Source: Paraglaciecola arctica BSs20135 (GTDB taxonomy: Bacteria; Pseudomonadota; Gammaproteobacteria; Enterobacterales; Alteromonadaceae). Taken from it: a stretch of 64,000 nucleotides of DNA. Under the pieces are notes generated by a model. That model saw only the letters and a list, made by a program, of their open reading frames with translations. It was not told where the DNA came from and made no database searches. Numbering within the stretch: the stretch's first letter is position 1; every line of letters begins with the position of its first letter. Both the position numbers and the translations under genes were made by a program. Shown one piece after another: positions 18,615 to 27,771 of this stretch. The stretch is taken from contig NZ_BAEO01000017.1 of assembly GCF_000314995.1 (NCBI RefSeq), positions 34,606-98,605 of the forward strand. The letters are read 5' to 3'.

Positions 18615-19400
18615 TTATTCGCTAGTCGTTGATTGAATGGCAGCCATAAAAGACTGGTGCAAAGAGCCTTCAGCGAGGGCTTTAAAGCTGGCGATATCAC
18701 CATCAAACATAGTACAGCCTTGATCGATAACGGTTACTTTGTCACATAACTCTTCTACTTCATCCAAATGATGTGTCGAGAAAATGACGGGGGTACCCTG
18801 CTCTTTCAAGCCGCGAATAAATTCCAATACCGTTTGCGTGGCCATAATATCAAGACCCGTTGTGGGCTCATCCAAAATAACCAATTCAGGTGAATGCACC
18901 ACAGCACGAGCGATTGCTGTTTTTTGTTTCATACCTGTAGAAAAATTTTCCGATCGTCGGTCTAAAAAGTTATGCATATCCAACAGGTCAGCCAACTCTT
19001 TTATGCGACTGGCGATAGACTCTTCACTCATGCCATGCAACTGACCAAAATAATGAATATTTTCACGCCCCGTTAGACGACCATATAAACCAGTGGAGCC
19101 TGATAAAAATCCTATCTTTTTGCGGGCGATGACAGGATTAGTTAACACGTTGTCACCGTCAATTTCTACGCTACCACCATCAGGTTTGAGTGCAGTGGAT
19201 AACATGCGTAAAGTAGTGGTTTTACCCGCACCATTAGGACCAAGTAACCCTAATACCTGACCTTTTTGACAGGTAAAAGACACATCTTGTACTGAATGAA
19301 AAAAGCGCCCTTTTAATCTCGGATCTTTTTTCTCTTGCTCACTGAGCTTTTTAGGATTTTCCACAGCGAATTTTTTCGCCAGTTGTTTTATTTCTATCAT
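18615..19400 (-). CDS. natA: ABC transporter ATP-binding protein, NatA-type
   Basis: A 261-residue ABC ATPase. Walker A is GPNGAGKTT at 54-62, the signature is NFSTGMKQK near 152-160 (STGMKQ in place of LSGGQ, usual for this subfamily), Walker B is LVILDEPTTGLD, and the switch histidine follows in STHHLDE. A charged N-terminal insert (residues 17-33) is unusual but seen in marine relatives. It is the first gene of a two-gene operon with the NatB-like permease and powers export by that complex. A GGAAAAC ribosome binding site precedes the ATG. Confidence 0.88.
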   Translation of the reverse strand: MIEIKQLAKKFAVENPKKLSEQEKKDPRLKGRFFHSVQDVSFTCQKGQVLGLLGPNGAGKTTTLRMLSTALKPDGGSVEIDGDNVLTNPVIARKKIGFLSGSTGLYGRLTGRENIHYFGQLHGMSEESIASRIKELADLLDMHNFLDRRSENFSTGMKQKTAIARAVVHSPELVILDEPTTGLDIMATQTVLEFIRGLKEQGTPVIFSTHHLDEVEELCDKVTVIDQGCTMFDGDIASFKALAEGSLHQSFMAAIQSTTSE

Positions 19401-19564
19401 TCCGTTTTCCTAGTTAGTGACAACCTTATGGGTATAGTCTCTGAATTTTGTGATTTATTACATGCGCCAGAGAAAAAAAATATGTAACAATATCCAATTC
19501 GCTCAGACTAGCGTAATAACAAGTCAAAATGGTCGTACACAAAAGAATTATTAAGGAGAGTTAA

Positions 19565-20272
19565 ATGCAACAAGTCAGTAATCCATTTCAGGCTATGAAA
19601 GATATTATTACTAAGCCAAATCAAGTATTTGCCACAATCAATGAGGTCCACAATTGGTCATGGATCCCATTTTTATTTATCGCAACCTTTGGCGCTATTC
19701 CTATTTACTTGTATTTCAATTTTGTAGACTTTGCTTGGTACAACGAATTGATGGTGCAATCTGTCGCTGGAGAACTTAGTCCTGGTGAACAAAGTGCGGT
19801 ACGCAATGCTATGGCAGATCAAGCTCAATCTTTATGGGCTGGGGTATTTGGCTCAGTTTTTGTCGTTATCATTAGTAACGCCATTTTGGCGCTTTACTTT
19901 AACTTTGCCACTAAGGCTGACGAGGAATGTGTACAAAGTTATACAGACTGGTATGGCTTCGCTTGGTGGATCAGCTTACCCACTATTGTATGTAGCTTAA
20001 TTAGTATAGTAGTAGTGTTATTAGCACAGGATAATCAGTTATCTCCTGTTAGTTTGTCACCCACCTCACTGGCGTTTATCTTTTCAATAGATATGGCATC
20101 GCCATGGGCATCGTTAACCCAAAGCATACGTTTAGAATCAATCTGGGTGATGTATTTAACATCAGTTGGTTTGAGTCAGTGGACCCATTTTTCGGCAAAA
20201 AGAAATTATATTATTGCTATTGCCCCCTATCTACTTATTTGGGTGATTTGGGCTCTATCAATCGTTTTTTAA
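19565..20272 (+). CDS. YIP1 family membrane protein
   Basis: A 235-residue inner-membrane protein of the YIP1 family with about five hydrophobic helices (roughly 30-52, 85-110, 128-152, 165-190 and 212-233). The conserved N-terminal pattern NPFQAMKDIITKPNQVFATIN and the proline-rich start of the first helix are visible. AAGGAGAG sits seven bases before the ATG, an excellent ribosome binding site. It is divergent from natA across 164 bases and overlaps the convergent DUF3025 gene by 15 bases. The function of bacterial YIP1 proteins is not established. Confidence 0.85.
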   Translation: MQQVSNPFQAMKDIITKPNQVFATINEVHNWSWIPFLFIATFGAIPIYLYFNFVDFAWYNELMVQSVAGELSPGEQSAVRNAMADQAQSLWAGVFGSVFVVIISNAILALYFNFATKADEECVQSYTDWYGFAWWISLPTIVCSLISIVVVLLAQDNQLSPVSLSPTSLAFIFSIDMASPWASLTQSIRLESIWVMYLTSVGLSQWTHFSAKRNYIIAIAPYLLIWVIWALSIVF

Positions 20273-21073
20273 GGGCGCTGCGGGTCTAAAATAATCAGTA
20301 TTGGCGTAAAATGCTGGATTGATGTTGGCATCCCAGACGTCTGGGATGCCTAACAAAGGAATAGGATAAAGGGGTTTCTTATTAGCGAAAATATTGTTTT
20401 GCTTGATATGTATCACCAATAATTCATCAATCAGCTTTAATTGCTCTGTATAGCTTATGCTTGAAAATTGATCGTCTACTTCTAACGCCAGCCATTTTCC
20501 AGTCAGACCAATAAATGGCTGCAGTAGCATTTCTAAATTGGCGTGTCCAAACATAAAACTATTTAACTGTTTTCCCCAAATTGATCTATTTTCTATAAAA
20601 ACAGCTTGCCACTTATGCATAGTTAAATCTTTAATCTGTTGCTCAGCAACTGAACCTCTTTGATACGTCAAGATCACGCCACACTCATCAAAGTGAGTTA
20701 AGTTGTTTCTTCTTAAAGTTCGAGGTGATAATCCATGTTGCTCAATATCTTCCACATGCTGCTGATTTAACAATCGTTTTGTTTGCGGAAATTGTAACCA
20801 AATCAAACCGTTAAATAAGTCATGCCAGCTGTTTGGCCGGGTCGGGATAATATGCTGTTGGTGGATTATTTGTTCATAATAATACTCAGATCCATTGATT
20901 TGACTTTGGCAAACAAAATTTGGAATATGCAAATTCCCACTCAATGTTTTTAAATCATTGAGCCCTTGCGCATTGGGCCAATCAGTAAAACCAGACAGAC
21001 CAAAATGTGTTGCAAGCTGCTGCATGGGCAACATAGGTAGTTGCTGAATAAAGTCGTAGTTCCAAGCTGTCAC
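20258..21073 (-). CDS. DUF3025 domain-containing protein
   Basis: A 271-residue soluble protein of the DUF3025 family, recognised by WHDLFNGLIWLQFPQTKRLLN in the middle and by the family's aromatic-rich C-terminus. No catalytic or metal site is recognised and no function is known for the family. It has no signal peptide. It is convergent with, and overlaps, the YIP1 gene, and is divergent from the M28 peptidase gene with 77 bases between starts. Confidence 0.83.
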   Translation of the reverse strand: MTAWNYDFIQQLPMLPMQQLATHFGLSGFTDWPNAQGLNDLKTLSGNLHIPNFVCQSQINGSEYYYEQIIHQQHIIPTRPNSWHDLFNGLIWLQFPQTKRLLNQQHVEDIEQHGLSPRTLRRNNLTHFDECGVILTYQRGSVAEQQIKDLTMHKWQAVFIENRSIWGKQLNSFMFGHANLEMLLQPFIGLTGKWLALEVDDQFSSISYTEQLKLIDELLVIHIKQNNIFANKKPLYPIPLLGIPDVWDANINPAFYANTDYFRPAAPLKND

Positions 21074-21150
21074 AATTGCCCTTGAGATTGATATAATGTA
21101 AAAATAGAGGGGTTATAATAGTTAACCAACACAACTACAAGAGCAACCAC

Positions 21151-22797
21151 ATGAAAACTTGCCATAAACTACTCACATTGTGCCTGCCAATTGCATTGGT
21201 ATTATCGGCCTGCCAAAACAAACAGGTCGAATCGGTGCCAACAGTTGTAGATAACTTCATCGATGTTTATCAAAGCATTAACACCAATGATTTAAAAACA
21301 CATATCAAAATTTTAGCTTCTGATGAATTTGAGGGTCGCTTACCCACCACAGTTGGCGAACAAAAAACCTTAGATTATTTGCTTAACGAATTCAAACAGT
21401 TGGGCTACCAACCCGGCAATGGTGACAGCTACTTACAGCCCGTTGAACTGATTGAAATGACAGCCAATCCCAATATGACCATGACAATAGGCAAAAATAA
21501 TTTTGTTTATAAAGAAAGCATGATGGCCTCTACTAGTAGAGAACAAGCTAAGGTCGAACTAAAAAATTCAGAGTTGGTGTTTGTCGGTTATGGTGTTAAC
21601 GCACCAGAGTACGATTGGAATGACTACCAAGGCTTAGATGTAAAAGGCAAAACAGTAGTAATTTTAGTTAACGATCCTGGTTTTGAAAACCCACAAGGTG
21701 GCAAATTTGAGGGTAAAGCCATGACCTACTATGGTCGCTGGACCTATAAATACGAAGAAGCCAGTCGTCAAGGTGCCCAAGCAGCAATTATTGTACATGA
21801 AACCAAACCCGCCTCTTACGGCTGGTCTGTGGTAGCTAACAGTTGGAGTGGCCCGCAGTACGGTCTTGTGAGTAAAAATGCGAACGCTGACAGAGTAGCA
21901 GTAGAAGGCTGGTTAACCACAGAAGCTGCGCAAAAGGTATTTACTGATGCCGGACTCAACTTTGCCGAAGAAAAAGCCAAAGCCATAGCGGCTCCATACA
22001 GCAAAAAATTGGGTTTGGACGTATCGGTAACGGTTAACAATAGCTTTAAAAAATCAATCAGCAATAACGTTATCGCTACTTTACCTGGCACTGAAAAACC
22101 CGACGAACATATAATTTTTACCGCACATTGGGATCATTTAGGCAAAGATGAAAGCAAAGAAGGCGATCAAATTTATAACGGTGCCCATGATAACGCCACA
22201 GGCACAGCGGCCGCCCTTGTTATGGCCAAAGCTTATTCTGAGTTAAATATCAAACCTAAGCGCTCAACCACCTTTTTAATTGTCACAGCTGAAGAACAAG
22301 GCTTGTTAGGCTCGAAGTATTATTCAGAACATCCCATTATCCCTTTAGATAAAACTGTCGCCAATATCAATATGGATGCCATGAATATATTGGGCAAAAC
22401 CAAAGATGTCGCAGTTGTTGGCATGGGTAAGTCTGAATTAGAAAACTATCTTGAAAAAGCTGCCAAACGTCAAGGGCGTTATTTAGTACAAGAAAGTCGT
22501 CCAGAAGCCGGGGGCTATTATCGTTCTGACCATTTCAGTTTTGCTAAACAAGGTGTGCCGGCGCTTTATGCTGAAGGAGGTGACGTGCCTATAGATGAAG
22601 CGACAGCTAAATACCGTAAACGAACCAACGTTATAGTAAGAGGTTGTTATCACCAAGTCTGTGATCAATTCCGCGAAAATTGGGATTTGTCCGGTATTCA
22701 GCAAGATGTACAACTATTATTTGAAGTCGGATATGACTTGGTTACATCTGATGACTGGCCTAAGTGGAAAGCGACGAGTGAGTTTCAGCGGAAGTAG
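21151..22797 (+). CDS. M28-family metallopeptidase lipoprotein
   Basis: A 548-residue secreted zinc aminopeptidase. The N-terminus is a lipoprotein signal (TLCLPIALVLSAC, Cys at about 21), so the protein is probably anchored in the outer membrane facing the periplasm or outside. A PA-type insertion lies at about 130-260. The M28 zinc and catalytic residues are present in order: H in FTAHWDHLG, D in GAHDNATGTAA, the EE pair in VTAEEQGLLGS, D in NINMDAMNILG and H in YRSDHFSF. It should cleave N-terminal residues from peptides. It is monocistronic and followed by a 10-bp stem hairpin. Confidence 0.93.
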   Translation: MKTCHKLLTLCLPIALVLSACQNKQVESVPTVVDNFIDVYQSINTNDLKTHIKILASDEFEGRLPTTVGEQKTLDYLLNEFKQLGYQPGNGDSYLQPVELIEMTANPNMTMTIGKNNFVYKESMMASTSREQAKVELKNSELVFVGYGVNAPEYDWNDYQGLDVKGKTVVILVNDPGFENPQGGKFEGKAMTYYGRWTYKYEEASRQGAQAAIIVHETKPASYGWSVVANSWSGPQYGLVSKNANADRVAVEGWLTTEAAQKVFTDAGLNFAEEKAKAIAAPYSKKLGLDVSVTVNNSFKKSISNNVIATLPGTEKPDEHIIFTAHWDHLGKDESKEGDQIYNGAHDNATGTAAALVMAKAYSELNIKPKRSTTFLIVTAEEQGLLGSKYYSEHPIIPLDKTVANINMDAMNILGKTKDVAVVGMGKSELENYLEKAAKRQGRYLVQESRPEAGGYYRSDHFSFAKQGVPALYAEGGDVPIDEATAKYRKRTNVIVRGCYHQVCDQFRENWDLSGIQQDVQLLFEVGYDLVTSDDWPKWKATSEFQRK

Positions 22798-22808
22798 GAT
22801 CAGGGTTC

Positions 22809-22838
22809 AGGCTTACGCTTTATTGCTAGCGTAAGCCT
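22809..22838 (+). terminator. Hairpin after the M28 peptidase gene
   Basis: AGGCTTACGC (22809-22818) pairs perfectly with GCGTAAGCCT (22829-22838) twelve bases after the stop codon. Only CTT follows before AATAC, so the T-run is poor. It is a likely transcription end or RNA-stabilising stem. Confidence 0.6.
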
Positions 22839-22861
22839 CTTATAATACGGCAAACAAAAGC

Positions 22862-23165
22862 ACGCTACGCGCCATCGTCCTTGATGGTTTTTGTCTCGGA
22901 TCCCTTCGAGCCAGTCACTTTTTCTTCTACAGCTAAGAATAAAGTAACCAAAAAGAAGCCGCTCGCTACTATGTTCTTCACCCAATTACCTAGCAAATTT
23001 AGCAGGTCGTTTGTACACGTACCTGACGTGGACAAACTCAATTTACGTCCTGTAAATTGCCTTACAAAATTCACCAGCTAATCGGCGAACATACATGGGA
23101 GGGTAAATCAAAAGATTAGAGCATCGGCTACGCCGCATACCACTTTGGTGGCTCCGCCATTTCTT
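22862..23165 (-). repeat. Structured interspersed repeat, copy A (inverted)
   Basis: Reverse-oriented copy of the element also found at 24040-24475 and 29363-29660. On the plus strand its stems include CAATTTAC/GTAAATTG (23039-23046 with 23052-23059), TTTGTACACGT/ACGTGGACAAA (23010-23020 with 23026-23036, one mismatch) and CGGC/GCCG (23125-23128 with 23132-23135). The landmark CAAACGACCTGCT, read on the minus strand, is shared with copy C. The sequence has diverged from the other copies more than the pairing has. Short open frames across it are not convincing genes. Confidence 0.8.
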
Positions 23166-23311
23166 TTAGCCTTTAAACCGCATGAAATGACTTAATATTG
23201 CGCCAACACTATAATGGCTATCCTGTTTATTATGTAGGTTTCATTGCCTTGTTATGTTTCGAAGACTACAATAAGACCTATCTAAAGACCTGTTAAACGC
23301 ACGAGAAACAT

Positions 23312-23560
23312 ATGACTACAAGAATATTAACTGAAGCAGCAGTAAGTATTAGTGAATTAAAAGCTAACCCAATGAAGGTTGCTATGAGTGCGGGCGGAGA
23401 AGCAATTGCTGTTTTAAATAGAAACGAACCTGCGTTTTATTGCATACCAGCAGATACTTATGAATTTATGATGGATCACATGGAAGATCTTGAATTATTG
23501 AGCATTGCTGAGGCTAGAAGGAATGAAGAAAGTATAAAGGTAAATTTAAGTGACCTATGA
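23312..23560 (+). CDS. Type II antitoxin, Phd/YefM (StbD-like) family
   Basis: An 82-residue antitoxin. The N-terminal half has the Phd/YefM DNA-binding pattern (VSISELKANPMKVAMSAGGEAIAVLNRNEPAFYCIPA), while the acidic C-terminal tail (about 50-82) should wrap and neutralise the toxin. It overlaps the downstream RelE/ParE-type toxin gene by 11 bases, the usual translational coupling. Such antitoxins normally repress their own promoter. The pair lies between two inverted copies of the structured repeat, 870 bases apart, suggesting arrival as an accessory unit. Confidence 0.9.
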   Translation: MTTRILTEAAVSISELKANPMKVAMSAGGEAIAVLNRNEPAFYCIPADTYEFMMDHMEDLELLSIAEARRNEESIKVNLSDL

Positions 23561-23837
23561 GCTTGAGTTTAAGAAAACGGCACTCAAAGAGTGGAAAAAA
23601 CTGGGCTCGACAATACGAGAACAATTTAAGAAAAAATTAGCTGAGATAATAGAAAATCCTCATATTCAAAGTGCAAAGATGTCCGGTGCTAATGAGCTAT
23701 ATAAGATCAAATTAAGACAAGTGGGCTATCGCTTAGTATATGAAGTCAATGACTCTATTATTACAGTCACTGTGATTTCAGTTGGAAAACGTAACAAAGG
23801 AAAAGTCTACGAAGCGGCAATGACGCGCACAAACTAA
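23550..23837 (+). CDS. Type II toxin, RelE/ParE (StbE-like) family
   Basis: A 95-residue basic protein of the RelE/ParE superfamily: an N-terminal strand (YELEFKKTALKEWKKL), two helices and a C-terminal sheet with YKIKLRQVGYRLVYEV and VTVISVGKRNKGKVY. These carry the Lys/Arg residues that RelE toxins use to cut mRNA at the ribosome. The gene is complete and starts inside the antitoxin gene. Whether it is an mRNA interferase (RelE/StbE) or a gyrase poison (ParE) cannot be settled by eye; the Phd/YefM-type partner favours RelE/StbE. Confidence 0.9.
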   Translation: MTYELEFKKTALKEWKKLGSTIREQFKKKLAEIIENPHIQSAKMSGANELYKIKLRQVGYRLVYEVNDSIITVTVISVGKRNKGKVYEAAMTRTN

Positions 23838-24039
23838 AGAAGCCGACTCAATGCTCGCCAACTATCCAAACTAACGTGACTGTCCAGCAGAGTTATGTAC
23901 ACCGTTTAATAGCCTATCCCTGTTATTTTTCCCAATAATAAGCCATTTTCAGCTGAAACTTTAAAGGCGGAAAAGGCAGTGGGGCAAAACTAACAGAACT
24001 AACAGGACAGGCACGATAACTATTTATTAAAACGTTTAG

Positions 24040-24475
24040 TCGGCAAAGCCGATGCTTTTCTTATGCTCTACCCTCGCATCTATGTTCGCCAATTATTTTT
24101 GATATTTCGTAGGGTGAAACTGGATTCCTTAGAAGCACAGCTTCGCCCAGTTGAACAGCTCGACAAGCGACCGCCATGGACGGCGGAAGGTAGAACAATG
24201 CAGGAGCAATTGTCGAGAAGTCGAGATTGGGTGCTGATCATCAAGGATGTGTGATTGACTAATTCGAAGTGGTTCCACGAGTTTGGGAAGTTGGTACTGA
24301 AATATCATAAATAATCGGATGAAGAGCATTGCCCTCGAGCGGCATTTTTTGCTTACTTTTTGCTGCGGTTGGCAAAAAGTAAGTCGTACAGCAAGGTTGC
24401 TGTGTGAAAAAAGCCACGGAGGGCGGTAAGCGCCAGCGCATGCTTTAGGATTAAAAGTAATCCCTCCACACACAT
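24040..24475 (+). repeat. Structured interspersed repeat, copy B
   Basis: Direct-oriented copy of the element at 29363-29660. Stems: CGGC/GCCG (24041-24051), a long outer stem ATTATTTTTGATATTTC (24092-24108) with GAAATATCATAAATAAT (24299-24315, 16 of 17 paired), inner hairpins GAAGC/GCTTC and AACTGG/CCAGTT, CTTACTTTTTGC/GCAAAAAGTAAG (24352-24383) and ACAGCAA/TTGCTGT (24388-24403). The 69 bases at 24317-24385 match 29518-29586 with two differences, while the outer stem sequence is quite different. The remaining part of the 866-base gap between the toxin gene and asnB (23838-24039 and 24476-24703) shows no gene. Confidence 0.85.
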
Positions 24476-24703
24476 AAAATCAAATGTTAACAACTATCGA
24501 CTAAACCTCCTAAAACAACCATTGTTCTTAGTAATTCCTTTCTAATGTAAGAAAATCACAGTTTATCCTTGCTTTTTTCGCTCAGACTGGCAAATTCAAG
24601 TGCGCGATTGAACCAACAAAAATAGCAGAAGAAGTCGCGATATCAGGCTTGGCGCAATATAATAGTCAAGCCCCTATAACCAGCAATTAAGAGAAATATT
24701 TTT

Positions 24704-26371
24704 ATGTGTGGTATTTTCGGTATTCTGGGCATCAAAAGTGATGTGACAGAACTTAGAACGCAAGCGTTAGAGCTTTCCAAATTACTCCGCCATCGCGGTC
24801 CTGACTGGTCAGGTATTTGGAATAATGATAATGCTATTTTATGTCATGAACGTTTGGCAATAGTCGACGTTGACACAGGCGCTCAACCGCTAATAAGCCG
24901 CGATAATAATCAAGTGTTAGCCGTGAATGGCGAAATTTATAACCACAAAGTGTTAGAAGCAGCACTTGAAACACCTTACGATTTTAGAACTAAGTCTGAC
25001 TGCGAAATCATTCTGCCTTTGTACCAACAAAAAGGCGTTGAGTTTATCGACGAATTAGAAGGCATGTTTGCCTTTATTCTTTACGATGCAGCGCAAGACT
25101 CCTATTTAATAGCTCGCGACCATATGGGTATTATCCCTTTGTATACCGGTTATGATGAGCACGGCAATTTATACGTTGCCTCAGAAATGAAAGCTTTGGC
25201 TCCCGTATGTAAGACCATTCAAGAATTTCCTCCTGGCCACTACATGTGGAGTAAAACAGGTGAATTAACCAATTATTATAAACGTGATTGGATGGACTAT
25301 GAGAATGTCAAAAACAACGAAACCAATCTTGAAGATTTAAAAGTAGCATTCGAGAAAGCCGTTAAGTCACACTTAATGTCTGACGTACCTTATGGGGTAT
25401 TATTGTCAGGCGGTTTAGATTCATCTTTAGTGTCAGCTATTGCGGCTAAATATGTAGCTAAACGTGTTGAAGATAACGACCAAACAGAAGCTTGGTGGCC
25501 TCGTTTACACTCTTTTGCAGTAGGTTTAGAAGGAGCCCCAGATCTGATTGCGGCACAAAAAGTCGCTAAGATGATTGGCACAGTTCATCACGAAGTGCAC
25601 TTTACAGTGCAAGAAGGCATCGATGCCTTACGCGACGTGATTTATCATATAGAAACCTATGACACCACCACTATTCGCGCCTCTACTCCCATGTACTTGC
25701 TGAGTCGTAAAATCAAGGCTATGGGAATAAAAATGGTCTTATCTGGTGAAGGTGCTGATGAAATATTTGGTGGCTACTTATATTTCCATAAAGCGCCAAA
25801 TGCTAAAGAATTTCATGAAGAAACCCTGCGTAAACTTAACCGTTTGCACATGTTCGATTGTGCCCGTGCCAATAAGTCTACTTCTGCTTGGGGTGTTGAA
25901 GGTCGCGTGCCTTTCTTAGATAAAGAGTTTATGGACGTGGCCATGCGCTTAAACCCACAAGACAAGATGTGTCTTGATGGAAAAATGGAAAAATGGGTAT
26001 TACGCAAAGCATTCGATAATAACGAATATTTACCTTCTGAAATTTTATGGCGTCAAAAAGAACAATTCAGTGACGGTGTGGGTTATTCGTGGATTGATTC
26101 ACTTAAAGAATTTATCGAAACCCAAGTCACAGATGCACAAATGGCTTCAGCGGAATTTCGTTTTCCAGTGAACACTCCTGATACAAAAGAAGGCTACTTC
26201 TATCGCACCATTTTTGAAGGGTACTTCCCACAGGAAAGCGCAGCTAAATGTGTACCTAGCGGAAAATCTATCGCTTGTAGTACGGTAGAAGCCTTAGAAT
26301 GGGATGCTAGCTTTAAAGCTAATGCGGATCCATCGGGTCGTGCAATGAGCACTGTTCACGGTAAGGGCTAA
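24704..26371 (+). CDS. asnB: Asparagine synthase B, glutamine-hydrolysing
   Basis: A 555-residue class II glutamine amidotransferase/synthetase. The nucleophile Cys2 is exposed in MCGIFGILG after methionine removal. The glutaminase domain spans about 1-190 and the ATP-pyrophosphatase synthetase domain follows, with SGGLDSSLVSAI as the PP-loop near 232 and the SGEGADEIFGGY motif near 347. The length equals that of E. coli AsnB (554). It makes asparagine from aspartate, ATP and glutamine in the cytoplasm. It is monocistronic, with AGAGAAAT before the ATG and a strong terminator after the stop. Confidence 0.96.
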   Translation: MCGIFGILGIKSDVTELRTQALELSKLLRHRGPDWSGIWNNDNAILCHERLAIVDVDTGAQPLISRDNNQVLAVNGEIYNHKVLEAALETPYDFRTKSDCEIILPLYQQKGVEFIDELEGMFAFILYDAAQDSYLIARDHMGIIPLYTGYDEHGNLYVASEMKALAPVCKTIQEFPPGHYMWSKTGELTNYYKRDWMDYENVKNNETNLEDLKVAFEKAVKSHLMSDVPYGVLLSGGLDSSLVSAIAAKYVAKRVEDNDQTEAWWPRLHSFAVGLEGAPDLIAAQKVAKMIGTVHHEVHFTVQEGIDALRDVIYHIETYDTTTIRASTPMYLLSRKIKAMGIKMVLSGEGADEIFGGYLYFHKAPNAKEFHEETLRKLNRLHMFDCARANKSTSAWGVEGRVPFLDKEFMDVAMRLNPQDKMCLDGKMEKWVLRKAFDNNEYLPSEILWRQKEQFSDGVGYSWIDSLKEFIETQVTDAQMASAEFRFPVNTPDTKEGYFYRTIFEGYFPQESAAKCVPSGKSIACSTVEALEWDASFKANADPSGRAMSTVHGKG

Positions 26372-26411
26372 GATTTAGCTAATGTGAACTAGATACACAT
26401 ACTAAGAAGCT

Positions 26412-26443
26412 AAAAACCAGAGTACATCACTCTGGTTTTTTTT
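26412..26443. terminator. Intrinsic terminator between asnB and the convergent gene
   Basis: AAAAACCAGAGT and ACTCTGGTTTTTTTT form a stem of 12 pairs including the A/T runs around a five-base loop. It ends asnB transcription. The A-run on the other flank makes it also usable for the convergent solute-binding-protein gene, whose stop codon (26427-26429) lies inside the hairpin. Confidence 0.9.
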
Positions 26444-27308
26444 CTGGTTCAGGAATATTAAGCTTGCCGTCAAACCATAATTCCTTTCTGTCCAAGGGTG
26501 TTTTTTCGGGTAAAAAAGTATTCTTTAACAAATAAAAGGTTCTATCTTCAATCTGCGCTTTTTCAATGTTAGCTTTGTATTTCTCCAAAAATAACGCTTC
26601 AAACTTGCCATTTTCAATCGCTTTCTCAAGCCCTCTTTCAATCAGACTCGCTAGGGGCACACTTTTCTTATTTACAAAAAAGTAAATAGCGGCGGGATAA
26701 CGTATCCCAAGCGTGGGTTGGACCTCTATTGGAATTTGTGTTTCGCTTTTGGCCAACTCGTCCCATATTTCTATGATTGAACGAGGAAAAAAATCCCCTT
26801 GTGCTTTGCCAAGCATCCTCATTAGCCCACTTTGGGTACGTTCGGTGATCACATCAAAACCATTAAATTGCAATATTTTGGTATCTGGCCAATCCCGCCC
26901 CTGCAATGGAGCGAGTTTGACCAAATGATCAAGCTGCTGGATATATTTAAAACGTCCAGCCATGTCTTGTCGAATTAACAATAAACGCCATCCAATTAGT
27001 CCCTTAAATATGGGAATGCGAATAGGTAATAAGTCTTTTTCACGCTGAGGATTGGTCATACCCCAAACAATATTTATTTCTCTATTGTCTTGCAGCCTAC
27101 TCAATGCCTTGCCTTTGGACAAAATATTGACTGAGGGTGTTAGTTGATAATTTACCCCTGTTTGATCCAAAGCCAAGGCTAATAACTCTATAGGGTACTC
27201 TTCAATTGTTGAAGCGGATTCAAGGGCTCGAGGAAACGTTATTTGCCAAGATGCACTCTGGGCATTAAGGCTACAAAATAGGAAAAACCCAACCAAGGCT
27301 TTGATCAT
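26427..27308 (-). CDS. Periplasmic solute-binding-protein-like protein
   Basis: A 293-residue exported protein with a Sec signal peptide (MIKALVGFFLFCSLNAQSA). The remainder resembles the amino-acid-type periplasmic binding fold (SBP family 3): a domain with NIVWGMTNPQRE, a hinge, and a second domain with IPIEVQPTLGIRYPAAIYFFVNKKS. Many such single proteins in Alteromonadales are not linked to a transporter, and none is encoded here. The start overlaps the stop of the upstream NTF2-like gene (ATGA), so the two are coupled. The ligand is unknown; a sensory or scavenging role is possible. Confidence 0.72.
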   Translation of the reverse strand: MIKALVGFFLFCSLNAQSASWQITFPRALESASTIEEYPIELLALALDQTGVNYQLTPSVNILSKGKALSRLQDNREINIVWGMTNPQREKDLLPIRIPIFKGLIGWRLLLIRQDMAGRFKYIQQLDHLVKLAPLQGRDWPDTKILQFNGFDVITERTQSGLMRMLGKAQGDFFPRSIIEIWDELAKSETQIPIEVQPTLGIRYPAAIYFFVNKKSVPLASLIERGLEKAIENGKFEALFLEKYKANIEKAQIEDRTFYLLKNTFLPEKTPLDRKELWFDGKLNIPEPEKKPE

Positions 27309-27727
27309 AAATACTCAATACGTTTAAAAATGTCAGCAAGTTTATGCTCATCGTCATCAATTACCGCCACAATTATCTTAAGTTGTTTATCGGGCATTTT
27401 TTGTAAGGTATATGAGGTCGCACAGCCAAAACATAATTGTTGTTTTGCGTCATAAAATTGCCAACGCATTTTTGAAAAAAACAAAGTATCTGATAGACGC
27501 ATAGTTTGCTGTAATTTTGACTCAAAGGTTTTAATGCCTGCTTGGCTAAACTTGGTCATCATGTGACTAATGGCTTGTTCTAACTCTATTTCGTTAGCCA
27601 TGACCTTTTTAATATTATCATTCATAATAATAGTTGGTGGTAAACAATAGCTGGCTATTTTTTTCGGATCAAAAGTATTTAATGCTTTGGCATAAAGATC
27701 TAAAAAGTTTTCTGAATCAATGGGCAT
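27305..27727 (-). CDS. NTF2-like/SnoaL-like hypothetical protein
   Basis: A 140-residue soluble protein with the layout of an NTF2-like fold: an N-terminal helix (SENFLDLYAKALNTFDPKKIASYCLPPTIIM-type beginning), alternating helices and a C-terminal sheet that includes DTLFFSKMRWQFYDAKQQLCFGCATSYTLQK. No catalytic residues are evident. It is the first gene of a coupled pair with the periplasmic binding-like protein. The fold assignment is from pattern only; the function is unknown. Confidence 0.6.
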   Translation of the reverse strand: MPIDSENFLDLYAKALNTFDPKKIASYCLPPTIIMNDNIKKVMANEIELEQAISHMMTKFSQAGIKTFESKLQQTMRLSDTLFFSKMRWQFYDAKQQLCFGCATSYTLQKMPDKQLKIIVAVIDDDEHKLADIFKRIEYL

Positions 27728-27771
27728 AAATGACCAGTTCCTTAATTACACATATTCTGTTCATAAGACCG

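Noticed and set aside
22865..23081. Short open frames on both strands across repeat copy A
   Set aside because: They follow hairpin arms, are not conserved in frame between copies, and lack ribosome binding sites.
23838..24039. Integron attC site next to the toxin-antitoxin pair
   Set aside because: No R'/R'' core pair with proper spacing was seen.
24063..24473. Open frames on both strands across repeat copy B
   Set aside because: The same region in copy C does not keep the frame; the signal is base pairing, not coding.
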